From positions 372,001 through 436,000 of the forward strand of contig CP012156.1 in NCBI GenBank assembly GCA_001602435.1: a stretch of 64,000 nucleotides of DNA. The letters run 5' to 3'. The notes beneath the pieces are model-generated. The model saw only the letters and a list, made by a program, of their open reading frames with translations. It searched no databases and was not told where the DNA came from. A program made the translations under genes and the position numbers. Source of the stretch: Hyphomonadaceae bacterium UKL13-1 (lineage in GTDB: Bacteria; Pseudomonadota; Alphaproteobacteria; Caulobacterales; Aquidulcibacteraceae). Shown here piece after piece: positions 43,625 through 51,593 of the stretch. How positions within the stretch are numbered: position 1 is the stretch's first letter; every line of letters starts with the position of its first letter.

Positions 43625-45664
43625 ATGAAATTGAAATACTTATTGGCCGCAACGGCGCTGTGTTCTGTGATGATTGCGCCAGCTTATGCGCAAACCGCTC
43701 CCACAATGCGCGAGATGTTGCAAGATTGGCAATTGGATAAGCCAAGCGCGACGATGCAGTTTGTGACGAAGAGCGTTACGGAAGATCGCACGGTCCTAGA
43801 GAATGTTGTTTTCAAAGATAAGGAAACAAAGAAGACCACAATGAGTTTCGGCCAATTGGTTGTGCAACGTGCACCGTCAACTGGCATGAGTAACGATCAA
43901 GGCCGTTTCATCCTGTCGTTAGAAAATGGCGTTTCTTTCAACAAGGCGGACGAGAAAACGACGATTGGTAAGATTGAAGCGACGGGATTGACACAAAAGT
44001 CCAATCTTGAAGCGTTCTCAAAGTGGTTTGGTGGCGAGGCCAGTAAAGCTGGCGCGAACGTGGTCCCTAGCTTGGCGAATACTGGCTTTGAAGGCGATAT
44101 ACGCATCACCAACGTGGCATCGCAAACAAAGACCGCAAATGGCAAGGTCACAAGCAGCAAGATTGGCAACATTAATCTCTTGGGCGTTAGCCTGACGCCA
44201 GAAGGAGGTGCCACGCGTTCTATGGAAATGCTGAATCTCGAGGTTGTGGATTCAGAAAACACGATCAAATTTGGCAAGATTTCCGGCACAAATCTGAAGA
44301 ACAACGGTTGGCTTGTTGTTGAAGATGCCAGCACGTTCAAGCCGGAAGATATTGATTTTAAGAAATTTTCATTGGGTTCCATGCTGGTCGAGAACGTCGC
44401 AATGGACATCAAATTGCCAGCGGAAAAAGATCAGCCTGGAAACATGGTCTTCACGATGGACCGGATGGAATTAGCCAACTGGACCGACAAGAAGATTGGC
44501 AAATTTGGCATGTCAGGCATGAAGGCCACGATGGGTGTGGCCGAAAAGCGCGTTGACATGAGCCTTGAGTCCTTCGCTCTTGAAGACATCAATGTCGCCT
44601 ATTTTTCCGCTCTTGGTGGTGCCTTTGCCAAGATATTGCCAAGTTTGGAGCAGAAACCAAGTGGTCGTTCGGCGCTGCTTGGTTTCGCTGAACTGGCCTC
44701 GGCAACTGCCATCACCGCAAGCGCTATGCTTGCCAACTCTGCCGCTACGGCACCCAGCCCAAAGCTAAAAGATTTATTGCCCGGTGGTCCACTCGACGGT
44801 GGCATTGGGGCCATTTCCATGTCGAGATTTGGCATTGAAGCTATGGGCTTTAACTTCACCATCGACAAAGTTGCGACCAGTTCGACCCGCAATTCTGATG
44901 GCATCATCACTGCGACACGGATGGTGCCCACTACCATGAAATTGACCATTCCAGAGGCCATGCTGAATCAACCCGACAGCCCCATGGCGATGTTTGCGCC
45001 GCTGGTTGCCGATGGGATTGAATTGGTCATTCGGTATGACGCCACCTATGAGCCCACTACTGACGTCGTAAAGTTCAAAGAACTTGGCTACGAGTTTAAA
45101 GGATGGGCGGGCTTCAATTTTAATTTGGCGATGGATGGTTTCGCGAAATTCTATCGCGAGCAGACCGTCGATTCTCTAATCGCGCCCTTGGCAGCGGATA
45201 TGAAAAAGCTGAATGAGCCCAAAGGTAAAGGGGAAACGAAACCAGACCCAGCAGCAGATTTAAAGCGGACCTTGGCAATCTATCAAGGGGTGCGCTTCCT
45301 CAATGGCGCGCTAGAGTTGCGCGATCAGGGCGGGATTGCAAAAGCCGCTGGAGTGTTTGCCTCGATGATGGCCCCACCGGCCAAGGGTTCGACGAGCCGT
45401 GCGGCTACACAAGACGCACAGGCTGTGGCCCAAGTCCGTCAATCCTGGGCAGAGCCTCTACGGCAGTCGGCGGCTCAGAAAAACAAGTCGATCACGGAAC
45501 GTCAGTTCCTGATTTCCTTAGCCCGTTGGATTGAGGTTGGCGGTGTGATGGCTGCCGTGATGCAGCCGCCGGCCCCGATTGATGTGCCGACACTGGCAGA
45601 TCCCAAGGACCTGTCAACCCGGGTAGGGCTTACCTTTACCAATCAGCCAGCCGCTAAGAACTGA
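43625..45664 (+). CDS. Large exported protein of unknown function
   Basis: 679 residues, no family recognised. A clear signal peptide (MKLKYLLAATALCSVMIAPAYAQ). The mature protein alternates in long beta-strand-like stretches of charged and small residues, with recurring phrases such as KIGKFGMSGMKATMGVAEKRVDMSLESFALEDINVAYF and an Ala-rich helical segment near 360-395, then a helical C-terminal third. The overall look resembles secreted beta-rich DUF proteins of alphaproteobacteria. ATG 43625 has GGGGGAG upstream. Its 3' end overlaps the convergent phaZ by 22 bases. It may relate to the envelope, but there is no direct evidence. Confidence 0.75.
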   Translation: MKLKYLLAATALCSVMIAPAYAQTAPTMREMLQDWQLDKPSATMQFVTKSVTEDRTVLENVVFKDKETKKTTMSFGQLVVQRAPSTGMSNDQGRFILSLENGVSFNKADEKTTIGKIEATGLTQKSNLEAFSKWFGGEASKAGANVVPSLANTGFEGDIRITNVASQTKTANGKVTSSKIGNINLLGVSLTPEGGATRSMEMLNLEVVDSENTIKFGKISGTNLKNNGWLVVEDASTFKPEDIDFKKFSLGSMLVENVAMDIKLPAEKDQPGNMVFTMDRMELANWTDKKIGKFGMSGMKATMGVAEKRVDMSLESFALEDINVAYFSALGGAFAKILPSLEQKPSGRSALLGFAELASATAITASAMLANSAATAPSPKLKDLLPGGPLDGGIGAISMSRFGIEAMGFNFTIDKVATSSTRNSDGIITATRMVPTTMKLTIPEAMLNQPDSPMAMFAPLVADGIELVIRYDATYEPTTDVVKFKELGYEFKGWAGFNFNLAMDGFAKFYREQTVDSLIAPLAADMKKLNEPKGKGETKPDPAADLKRTLAIYQGVRFLNGALELRDQGGIAKAAGVFASMMAPPAKGSTSRAATQDAQAVAQVRQSWAEPLRQSAAQKNKSITERQFLISLARWIEVGGVMAAVMQPPAPIDVPTLADPKDLSTRVGLTFTNQPAAKN

Positions 45665-46923
45665 CGCTCTTCATCCGCACTGAAATAGGTGCGGATGAAT
45701 TGCTTTTGGCGCGGGTAAATCTCGCTCTTGAATCGTCGGCCATTAAACACACCATAGTGGCCGACGCCTTCCTGCACATAATCATATTGCATCTTTTTCG
45801 GAATGCCGGTGCACAGGTCGTGGGCTGCTTGGGTCTGGCCGATGCCAGATATATCGTCCTTCTCGCCCTCAACCGTCATAAGCGCGACGGTCTTGATCAA
45901 TTGGGGCTTCACCAGACGGTCGCGGCACATCAAGATGCCGCGCGGCAGATGGTATTCTTGGAACACTTTCTGGATCGTCTGGAGGTAGAATTCCTCTGAC
46001 AGGTCGAGAACCGCGAGATATTCGTCGTAGAATTCGCGGTGCTTCTCCGCTTCGTCGCCATCGCCCGCCACCAAATGGTTGAAGAAGTCGCGGTGGGCGT
46101 CGATATGGCGATCCATATTCATCTGCATGAAAGACGCCAATTGCACAAAGCCTGGATAGACGCGCCGGAATGCGCCGGGGAATATGGGTGGTACGGTCTG
46201 GATCATCTTGGACTCAAACCAAGCAAACGGCTTTTCCTCCGCGAGCTTATTGGTCACCGTCGGCGAACAACGCGCATCAATGGGCGAGCCCATATAGGTC
46301 ATGGATGCAGGTAAGGCAGGATCCTTGTCCTCGGCCATCAAAGCGATAGCGGCCAGAACCGGTGGGCCGGGTTGGCAAACGGCTACCACATGGGCTTTCG
46401 GGCCTACTTGCACCAGCATCTCGCGAATATGCTCGATATAATCGTCCAGATCAAAGCGACCCATGCCAATCGGCACATCGCGGGCATCGTGCCAGTCGGT
46501 GATATAGACGTCGTGATCTTGGATGAAGGCTTCGACCGTACCGCGCAGCAGAGTTGCGAAATGGCCCGATAAAGGTGCTGCAATTAGAACGCGGGGCTCA
46601 ACCCAATCCGGGCCGCGCGCTTCGGTCAATGCCTGTTTGTCGCGCTTAAAGTGAACGAGGCTGCACCAGGCAGACGACCAGACGGTTTCAATCGTGACCG
46701 GGACCTTGATACCATTGATGATCGTAGAATTGATGCGCCAATCGGGCTTTTCATAACGGCGGGTCATCGCCTCAAACAGGTCTGACGCGGCGCTGAGGTT
46801 GCGGCCAAAGGGCGTCTGCGCAATGGGATTCAGCGGGTTGGCCAGCATGGCGCGCTGGAAATTTACAGCCACTCGCCAAGGCATCAGAGCGGCACGCTGC
46901 ATCTCAACTATGGAATAAAGCAT
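45643..46923 (-). CDS. phaZ: Intracellular poly(3-hydroxybutyrate) depolymerase
   Basis: 426 residues. It mobilises PHB granules by thiolysis or hydrolysis of the polymer. The family active-site segment AVCQPGPPVLAA has Cys183 as the expected nucleophile, at the same number as the catalytic Cys of Ralstonia PhaZ1. Other matching blocks are ITDWHDARDVP, GSPIDAR and GVGHYGVFNGRR. I chose ATG 46923 (MLYSIVEMQRAAL) with AGAGGGAG upstream. A TGC-rich inverted repeat about 170 bases upstream may bind the PHB regulator PhaR. No synthase or phasin gene is in view. Confidence 0.93.
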   Translation of the reverse strand: MLYSIVEMQRAALMPWRVAVNFQRAMLANPLNPIAQTPFGRNLSAASDLFEAMTRRYEKPDWRINSTIINGIKVPVTIETVWSSAWCSLVHFKRDKQALTEARGPDWVEPRVLIAAPLSGHFATLLRGTVEAFIQDHDVYITDWHDARDVPIGMGRFDLDDYIEHIREMLVQVGPKAHVVAVCQPGPPVLAAIALMAEDKDPALPASMTYMGSPIDARCSPTVTNKLAEEKPFAWFESKMIQTVPPIFPGAFRRVYPGFVQLASFMQMNMDRHIDAHRDFFNHLVAGDGDEAEKHREFYDEYLAVLDLSEEFYLQTIQKVFQEYHLPRGILMCRDRLVKPQLIKTVALMTVEGEKDDISGIGQTQAAHDLCTGIPKKMQYDYVQEGVGHYGVFNGRRFKSEIYPRQKQFIRTYFSADEERQFLAAG

Positions 46924-47076
46924 GGTCGCTCCCTCTGTACGCACCACATGTGGCAGCCAGATCAGCGATGATTGCATGGTATCTATGAAGATTTGGCAAC
47001 CATATCACGCAGCATATTTCGCCTGCTTGCCGCTAGGGAATGTAAATTTAACTATCAAAAACAGATATTTACAAAA

Positions 47077-47108
47077 ATGCTGCAACTGCGTTGTGCAAAG
47101 TGCACAAC
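47077..47108. promoter_or_regulatory. TGC-rich inverted repeat upstream of phaZ, possible PhaR site
   Basis: GTTGTGC-AAAGT-GCACAAC (47090-47108) is a perfect 7-bp inverted repeat, preceded by ATGCTGCAACTGC. PhaR of Paracoccus and relatives binds TGC-rich sequences near PHB genes. The site is 154-185 bases upstream of phaZ and also within 60 bases downstream of the SCO gene end. Confidence 0.4.
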
Positions 47109-47166
47109 CGATAGGTGGACTGGATTTCGAACAAAACCGACGGCAATGGCCCGCACGGTGAGTCTT

Positions 47167-47859
47167 TCAGAGGCCGTTCTTTGACAGGGCTGCCAGACAT
47201 TGGCCCATCACTTTGGGGTCTGGATCGGCTGAAAAGAAGGTGGAAAGCTTGCCCTGACGATCCACCAAATAGAAGATCGAAGTATGGTCGATCAGATAAT
47301 CCTTGGCCGCAGAGCCCTCTGGCACGGACTTACGAAAGCCAACCTTATAGGCTTTGGCCGCTGCGGCGACTTGCTCCACGCTGCCGGTTAGGGCTTGCAG
47401 ATTTTCTGGGAAACCTGCCGACGCCACATAGGCTTTCAAGGCCGCTGGCGTGTCCCGCTCTGGGTCCAAGCTGATCAATAGGGGCTGAATGTCACCCGCC
47501 TTAGAGCCTGCTACCGTTTTGGCTTCGTCCAAAGCCAGCCGCATGGTTTGCAGCGACAGCGGGCAGATGTCCGGGCAATAGGTAAAGCCGAAATAGATCA
47601 AAGCGGGCTTGCCCAAGAAACTTTTCTCGGTCACCGCCAAATTGTCTTGATTGACCAGACTGAATGGGCCGCCAATCTCCGCAAAAGCCCGGGCATTACA
47701 GCCTTCAGGCAACACCACTTCCGCAGGCTTTGAGCTCAGGCCCTTTTGTACAAAGGCCGCGCCCAATACCACCAATCCAAGGCCAAGCGCGCCAATGGCG
47801 ATCAGGCGCGGCAGAGGGGTAGATGGCTTGGCGGGTGGCGTTTCAGACGGTTTCGACAT
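47167..47859 (-). CDS. SCO1/SenC family copper chaperone-like protein
   Basis: 230 residues. One N-terminal membrane anchor (about 17-36) and a periplasmic thioredoxin-like domain. The copper ligands of SCO proteins are present: Cys95 and Cys99 in YCPDICP and His192 in IDHTSIFYL. The family delivers copper to the CuA site of cytochrome oxidase or reduces it. The frame is open upstream, but ATG 47859 (MSKPSETPPAKP) matches the usual short tail. No oxidase gene is adjacent. Confidence 0.92.
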   Translation of the reverse strand: MSKPSETPPAKPSTPLPRLIAIGALGLGLVVLGAAFVQKGLSSKPAEVVLPEGCNARAFAEIGGPFSLVNQDNLAVTEKSFLGKPALIYFGFTYCPDICPLSLQTMRLALDEAKTVAGSKAGDIQPLLISLDPERDTPAALKAYVASAGFPENLQALTGSVEQVAAAAKAYKVGFRKSVPEGSAAKDYLIDHTSIFYLVDRQGKLSTFFSADPDPKVMGQCLAALSKNGL

Positions 47860-48009
47860 GGCGGTGATCCACCACTTATTCCCCGCGCTGGCAAGCACGC
47901 TTCGGCAGTTTTGCCCTGCGGCGCTTTGTCCGGAAAGCGGATCAAACACGTCTTTCAGGTCCCGCCGCATCATGTTAGGGGCTTGGTGTCAATTTTGTTG
48001 GGCGGACCC

Positions 48010-48690
48010 ATGTTTCAAATCGGCTTCATCCTGTTTCCCAACGTCACCCAGTTAGACTTTACCGGGCCATTGCAGGTTCTCCACCGTTTACCGGACTCAC
48101 AAGTCCACATCATCAGCCACGACCTCGCGCCGGTGCCGAGCGATTGTGGATTGTCCTTGGTGCCGACAACGACGTTTGACGCCTGTCCGCCGCTGGATTT
48201 GATCTGTGTGCCCGGTGGGTTTGGCGTCGAACAGGCGATGGCAGACCCGGTCCTGATTGCCTTTTTGAAGCAGCAGGCAGGTCAAGCGCGCTATCTCACG
48301 AGCGTCTGCACCGGCGCGTTTGTCCTTGGCGCGGCAGGCTTATTGAAGGACAAGCAGGCGACCACGCATTGGGCCTATCATAGCTTATTGGCCGAGGTTG
48401 GTGCGATCCCAACTCAAGGCCGTGTGGTGCGCGACGGGCGTGTATTCACCGGCGGCGGCGTCACAGCCGGGATCGACTTTGCTTTGACGATTGTCGCCGA
48501 AATCGCAAGCCAAGCCGTGGCTCAACGCATTCAATTGTCGATTGAATATGATCCCGCGCCCCCGTTCGTGGGCGGCTCACCACAAACCACGCCGGGTGAT
48601 ATTCTGGCAGGGCTTGCGGGCTTCTATGCCAAGCGCAATCTGGAGTTTGGGCCTGCTGTGACACAAGCCTTCGAGCGCTTTGGCGCTTAA
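48010..48690 (+). CDS. DJ-1/PfpI family protein, isonitrile hydratase-like
   Basis: 226 residues. The nucleophile elbow SVCTGAFVLGAAGLL places Cys100, with Asp16 in QLDFTGP and Thr101; this arrangement matches isonitrile hydratase (InhA) of Pseudomonas. That enzyme hydrates isonitriles to N-formamides. Many relatives have no known substrate, so the name is tentative. No AraC-type DNA-binding domain is attached. The gene is divergent from the SCO gene and overlaps mmcB by 4 bases at their 3' ends. Confidence 0.85.
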   Translation: MFQIGFILFPNVTQLDFTGPLQVLHRLPDSQVHIISHDLAPVPSDCGLSLVPTTTFDACPPLDLICVPGGFGVEQAMADPVLIAFLKQQAGQARYLTSVCTGAFVLGAAGLLKDKQATTHWAYHSLLAEVGAIPTQGRVVRDGRVFTGGGVTAGIDFALTIVAEIASQAVAQRIQLSIEYDPAPPFVGGSPQTTPGDILAGLAGFYAKRNLEFGPAVTQAFERFGA

Positions 48691-49184
48691 ATCCGCAGCG
48701 CCCGCACCGCCGCATGGCGGGCAAAGCTTAAGGTCACGGCTTTGCGCCGCGCTGGTGCCAGGTCAAATCGCGGCGCGCGGCGCACAATCTCTGCCCCAAA
48801 GCTATCGGCAACAATCAGGCCGGGCGCTTGCTCTTCGGTTGCGGGGATCAAATCGATGGGAAAGTCCGGCGCGACCGCGAAATAAAATAGGTCGCAATAG
48901 GGCGCATATTCGGGCCATTTCATATCGGTCTTGAAGTCCTCAACCCCGGATTTGACCTCTACAATCACCAATTCGCCCTTTTGGCTGAGGCCGCAAATAT
49001 CAGCCCGACGACTATTGGCGAGCTTAAACTCCCAAATGGGCGCATAGCCCGCATGGATCAGGCAGCGCGTTGCGCCATTGCGCACGGCCAAGGTAACGTC
49101 GGGCCGTGCCGCTGGCATGGCAGCCGAACCCACTGTTTCTGTGGAGGTGTAAGACAAAAGATCAGGGCTGAGTGGATCAAGCAT
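48687..49184 (-). CDS. mmcB: MmcB family DNA repair protein
   Basis: 165 residues. A PD-(D/E)XK-like nuclease-fold protein (DUF/PF06319) shown in Caulobacter to be an SOS gene needed for mitomycin C resistance. The conserved core is RRADICGLSQKGELVIVEVKSGVEDFKTD (about 59-87), with the Asp and Glu-x-Lys expected of the nuclease fold, then KWPEYAPYCDLFYFAVAPDFP. A LexA box lies directly upstream (49195-49209), confirming SOS control. The ATG at 49184 fits this spacing. Confidence 0.92.
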   Translation of the reverse strand: MLDPLSPDLLSYTSTETVGSAAMPAARPDVTLAVRNGATRCLIHAGYAPIWEFKLANSRRADICGLSQKGELVIVEVKSGVEDFKTDMKWPEYAPYCDLFYFAVAPDFPIDLIPATEEQAPGLIVADSFGAEIVRRAPRFDLAPARRKAVTLSFARHAAVRALRI

Positions 49185-49194
49185 GATCCATCAT

Positions 49195-49209
49195 GTTCCA
49201 TCTATGTTC
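49195..49209 (-). promoter_or_regulatory. LexA (SOS) box of mmcB
   Basis: The plus strand reads GTTC-CATCTAT-GTTC, an exact alphaproteobacterial LexA box (GTTC-N7-GTTC, equal to GAAC-N7-GAAC on the mmcB strand). It ends 10 bases before the mmcB start codon. Confidence 0.9.
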
Positions 49210-49224
49210 TTTTGTCGAGTGGCC

Positions 49225-49974
49225 CTATTTCTTTTTTGCTTTAGAGCCCGGCCACGGCTGAACATCCAGCTTGGTCCAATGACGGGCCTTCTGCGTCGGC
49301 TTTGCATCCGGCCCTAGACCCTGGAAATAAGCCTTTTGCCACTTGTCTTTGCGGGCTTGGGAATCGGGAATTTCAAGCTCTTGATTGAAGTTATTCCGGC
49401 TATCCTGCCAAGCCTCATAGGATTCCTTCAATTTATCCTCAGTTTCATAAGGCTGGAATTCGGGCTTGATTTGCTCAATCGCCGCCAAATTGACCGGGAA
49501 GATATGGGCAAACGGCTCGCCTTTTTGGAAGCGGACGGGGTGGAAGGCGCGCGTCATTACCCAATTCATCGTGAACGTGTAATGCGACCAGTCGGTCTCG
49601 ATAATACCAGAAAGGGCGGCAATCCCATCCTTGGGATTATTCATTGGCCCGGTCGTCATGAGTTGGGTGCCGGGCTCGGTGCGGAAAATCTGGTTCACAT
49701 GGAAGGTCAACACGCCGTGGCCAAAGTGGCTGGTCGGGTGGGGCCAACCGTCTTCTAAAATTTCCACGACCATGGCGTCGGGACTCGGCCCGCCATCCCA
49801 CGTCACCTCAAACGAGCACGGGCACAACAATTCCCAGCCGTATTGGTTGGCAATGTTCAGTGGCAAGCAACGATAGGCGAAGCGGTCGGAGGTGGAGTCC
49901 ATCCAAGGACGCTGGGCGGGGCCCGGACGCATCTCCGTCGGAGGAAAGCCAAGGGTGTAGGAGATCAGTTTCAT
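49225..49974 (-). CDS. DUF6065-like protein
   Basis: 249 residues, soluble, no signal peptide. The N-terminal phrase RFAYRCLPLNIANQYGWELLCPCSFEVTWDGG and the FGHGVLTFHVNQIFRTEPG block match my recollection of the DUF6065 family; function unknown. The fold looks beta-rich (cupin-like), followed by a charged helical tail (about 165-215) and a basic C-terminus. Members have been seen beside natural-product or protein-hydroxylation genes in some genomes, but not here. GAGGAAGC precedes ATG 49974. It sits between mmcB and a small membrane protein, all on the minus strand. Confidence 0.7.
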   Translation of the reverse strand: MKLISYTLGFPPTEMRPGPAQRPWMDSTSDRFAYRCLPLNIANQYGWELLCPCSFEVTWDGGPSPDAMVVEILEDGWPHPTSHFGHGVLTFHVNQIFRTEPGTQLMTTGPMNNPKDGIAALSGIIETDWSHYTFTMNWVMTRAFHPVRFQKGEPFAHIFPVNLAAIEQIKPEFQPYETEDKLKESYEAWQDSRNNFNQELEIPDSQARKDKWQKAYFQGLGPDAKPTQKARHWTKLDVQPWPGSKAKKK

Positions 49975-50037
49975 GGCTAAGCTTCCTCAGTCTTTGGAGG
50001 CGATTTGTCTAGTCCTAATGGCGCAAGCCTCGCACCC

Positions 50038-50235
50038 TTAAGCCAGCAATGTGCGGATGGCCCAAAAGATCAAACCCCAAAGGCCGCTGGAAGCCAGCAG
50101 CGCAAAGACGATCGTCTGCTGCCAAGACCATTTTTGCTTGCCAACGTCGTCTTCCCGATAGGCACGCGCGACAGCCACGGGCGGCCGTGAAACCGACCCA
50201 AGCTTGCGGGGAAAGGGAGACTCTAACTGGGTCAT
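50038..50235 (-). CDS. Small single-helix membrane protein
   Basis: 65 residues: a 35-residue basic, Pro/Arg-containing N-terminus, then one membrane helix (about 40-61, TIVFALLASSGLWGLIFWAI) with a tail of three residues. This is the usual layout of short conserved membrane proteins in alphaproteobacteria. No family or function recognised. ATG 50235 has no good ribosome site. It lies 63 bases upstream of the DUF6065 gene and is divergent from kdsA. Confidence 0.6.
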   Translation of the reverse strand: MTQLESPFPRKLGSVSRPPVAVARAYREDDVGKQKWSWQQTIVFALLASSGLWGLIFWAIRTLLA

Positions 50236-50411
50236 GGAGCCATTAAAACTGCGAAACCTTATGCATGTGTTAACCAAACCCCATCGAAAGGCATTGTCCT
50301 AATCCCTATCTGTTTATTTCATCGCAAAGCTATGCCAAAAGCGGCGCGCGTCAGCCTGAGATCAGGCCAATCAAACAAAGTTGCGGTCGCCACGCCGCCG
50401 GAGATGTAAAG

Positions 50412-51257
50412 ATGACCAATCCCGCCCCCATCGTAACCGTCGGTGCTGGCTCAGGCGCTGTGCAGGTCGGCAACAGCTTGCCAATCAGTTTCATCTGCGG
50501 GCCCTGTGCGATGGAAAGCCGCGAACATGCGCTGGAAACGGCCCAATGGCTGAAAGAAACCTATGGCAAATTGGGCGCTGGCCTCATCTATAAGTCTAGC
50601 TATGACAAGGCTAATCGGTCGAGCCTGACGGGCGCGCGCGGCTTTGGCCTCGATAATGCCATGGCGGTGTTTCAAGAGATTAAGGACAAATTGGGCCTAC
50701 CAGTTCTGACTGATGTGCACACCGAAGAGCATTGCCGCATCGTGGGCGAAGTCGTCGATGTCCTACAAATCCCGGCTTTCTTGTGCCGTCAGACGGATTT
50801 GCTGATTGCTGCGGCCAAGACAGGCAAGGTCGTCAATATCAAAAAGGGCCAGTTCTTGGCACCTTGGGACATGAAACATGTGATCGCTAAAGTCACAGGC
50901 TCTGGCAATCCCAATGTCATGGTGACCGAGCGTGGCGCAAGCTTTGGCTATAACACCTTGGTGACGGATTTCCGCGGTTTGCCGACGATGGCTGCTTTTG
51001 GTGCGCCGGTTGTGTTTGACGCAACCCATTCGGTGCAACAGCCAGGCGGCAAGGGTGATTCCTCTGGCGGGGACCGCACGATGGTCAAATATCTGGCGCG
51101 TGCCGCAGCGGCCGTTGGTGTCGCAGCCATCTTCATGGAAAGCCATCCAGACCCCGACAAAGCCCCGTCTGACGGCTCAAATATGGTGCCGTTTGCTGAG
51201 TTGGAAGATGTGTTGCAGGGCATTATCGCCCACGACAAGATCACCAAGGGCTATTAG
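50412..51257 (+). CDS. kdsA: 3-deoxy-8-phosphooctulonate synthase
   Basis: 281 residues. It condenses phosphoenolpyruvate with arabinose 5-phosphate to Kdo 8-phosphate for lipopolysaccharide. Conserved blocks: FICGPCAMES, KSSYDKANRSS, PVLTDVHTEEHC, QIPAFLCRQTDLLIAAAKTG, NIKKGQFLAP, FDATHSVQQPGG and FMESHPDPDKAPSDG. Cys32 in CGPC is the metal ligand of the metal-dependent class, unlike the Asn in E. coli KdsA. ATG 50412 follows GGAGATG. A UUCG hairpin follows the stop. Confidence 0.97.
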   Translation: MTNPAPIVTVGAGSGAVQVGNSLPISFICGPCAMESREHALETAQWLKETYGKLGAGLIYKSSYDKANRSSLTGARGFGLDNAMAVFQEIKDKLGLPVLTDVHTEEHCRIVGEVVDVLQIPAFLCRQTDLLIAAAKTGKVVNIKKGQFLAPWDMKHVIAKVTGSGNPNVMVTERGASFGYNTLVTDFRGLPTMAAFGAPVVFDATHSVQQPGGKGDSSGGDRTMVKYLARAAAAVGVAAIFMESHPDPDKAPSDGSNMVPFAELEDVLQGIIAHDKITKGY

Positions 51258-51260
51258 GTT

Positions 51261-51282
51261 CCTGTGTCCTTCGGGCCACAGG
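51261..51282 (+). terminator. UUCG-tetraloop hairpin after kdsA
   Basis: CCTGTG-T-CC-TTCG-GG-C-CACAGG starts 3 bases after the kdsA stop. The tetraloop C(UUCG)G is a very stable type. There is no T tract, only TCTTC, so termination or mRNA 3'-end protection are both possible. Confidence 0.6.
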
Positions 51283-51553
51283 TCTTCGCCAAGTTAGTCA
51301 AACCAAGCATGTTTCTGGCCTGACCGGGTTTACCCGCACGCGCACTGCCGTTAACCAAACTGCACACTTCACGAAGGGACCAACTTAAGCATGACTGAGA
51401 ACTGACACGGGGCGATTGCGGACGCCGCCCATCCAACGATGGTTTGTCTCATTGATTTGAGCCGACCCACGCGCGTCGCACTTCAATTCCTTCGTGGCTT
51501 TGCCGTCCATCGGCCTTGCTTGAGTTTATTCAAACAGCACGCACCCTAAACCA

Positions 51554-51565
51554 CACCGTACGGTG
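51554..51565. promoter_or_regulatory. 12-bp perfect palindrome upstream of the ABC exporter
   Basis: CACCGTACGGTG lies 29 bases before the ABC transporter start. Its size and position suggest a repressor operator, though no regulator gene is adjacent. The rest of 51283-51593 holds nothing I can interpret. Confidence 0.4.
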
Positions 51566-51593
51566 CTTGGCTGTTTCTGATTTCGTGTGACCC

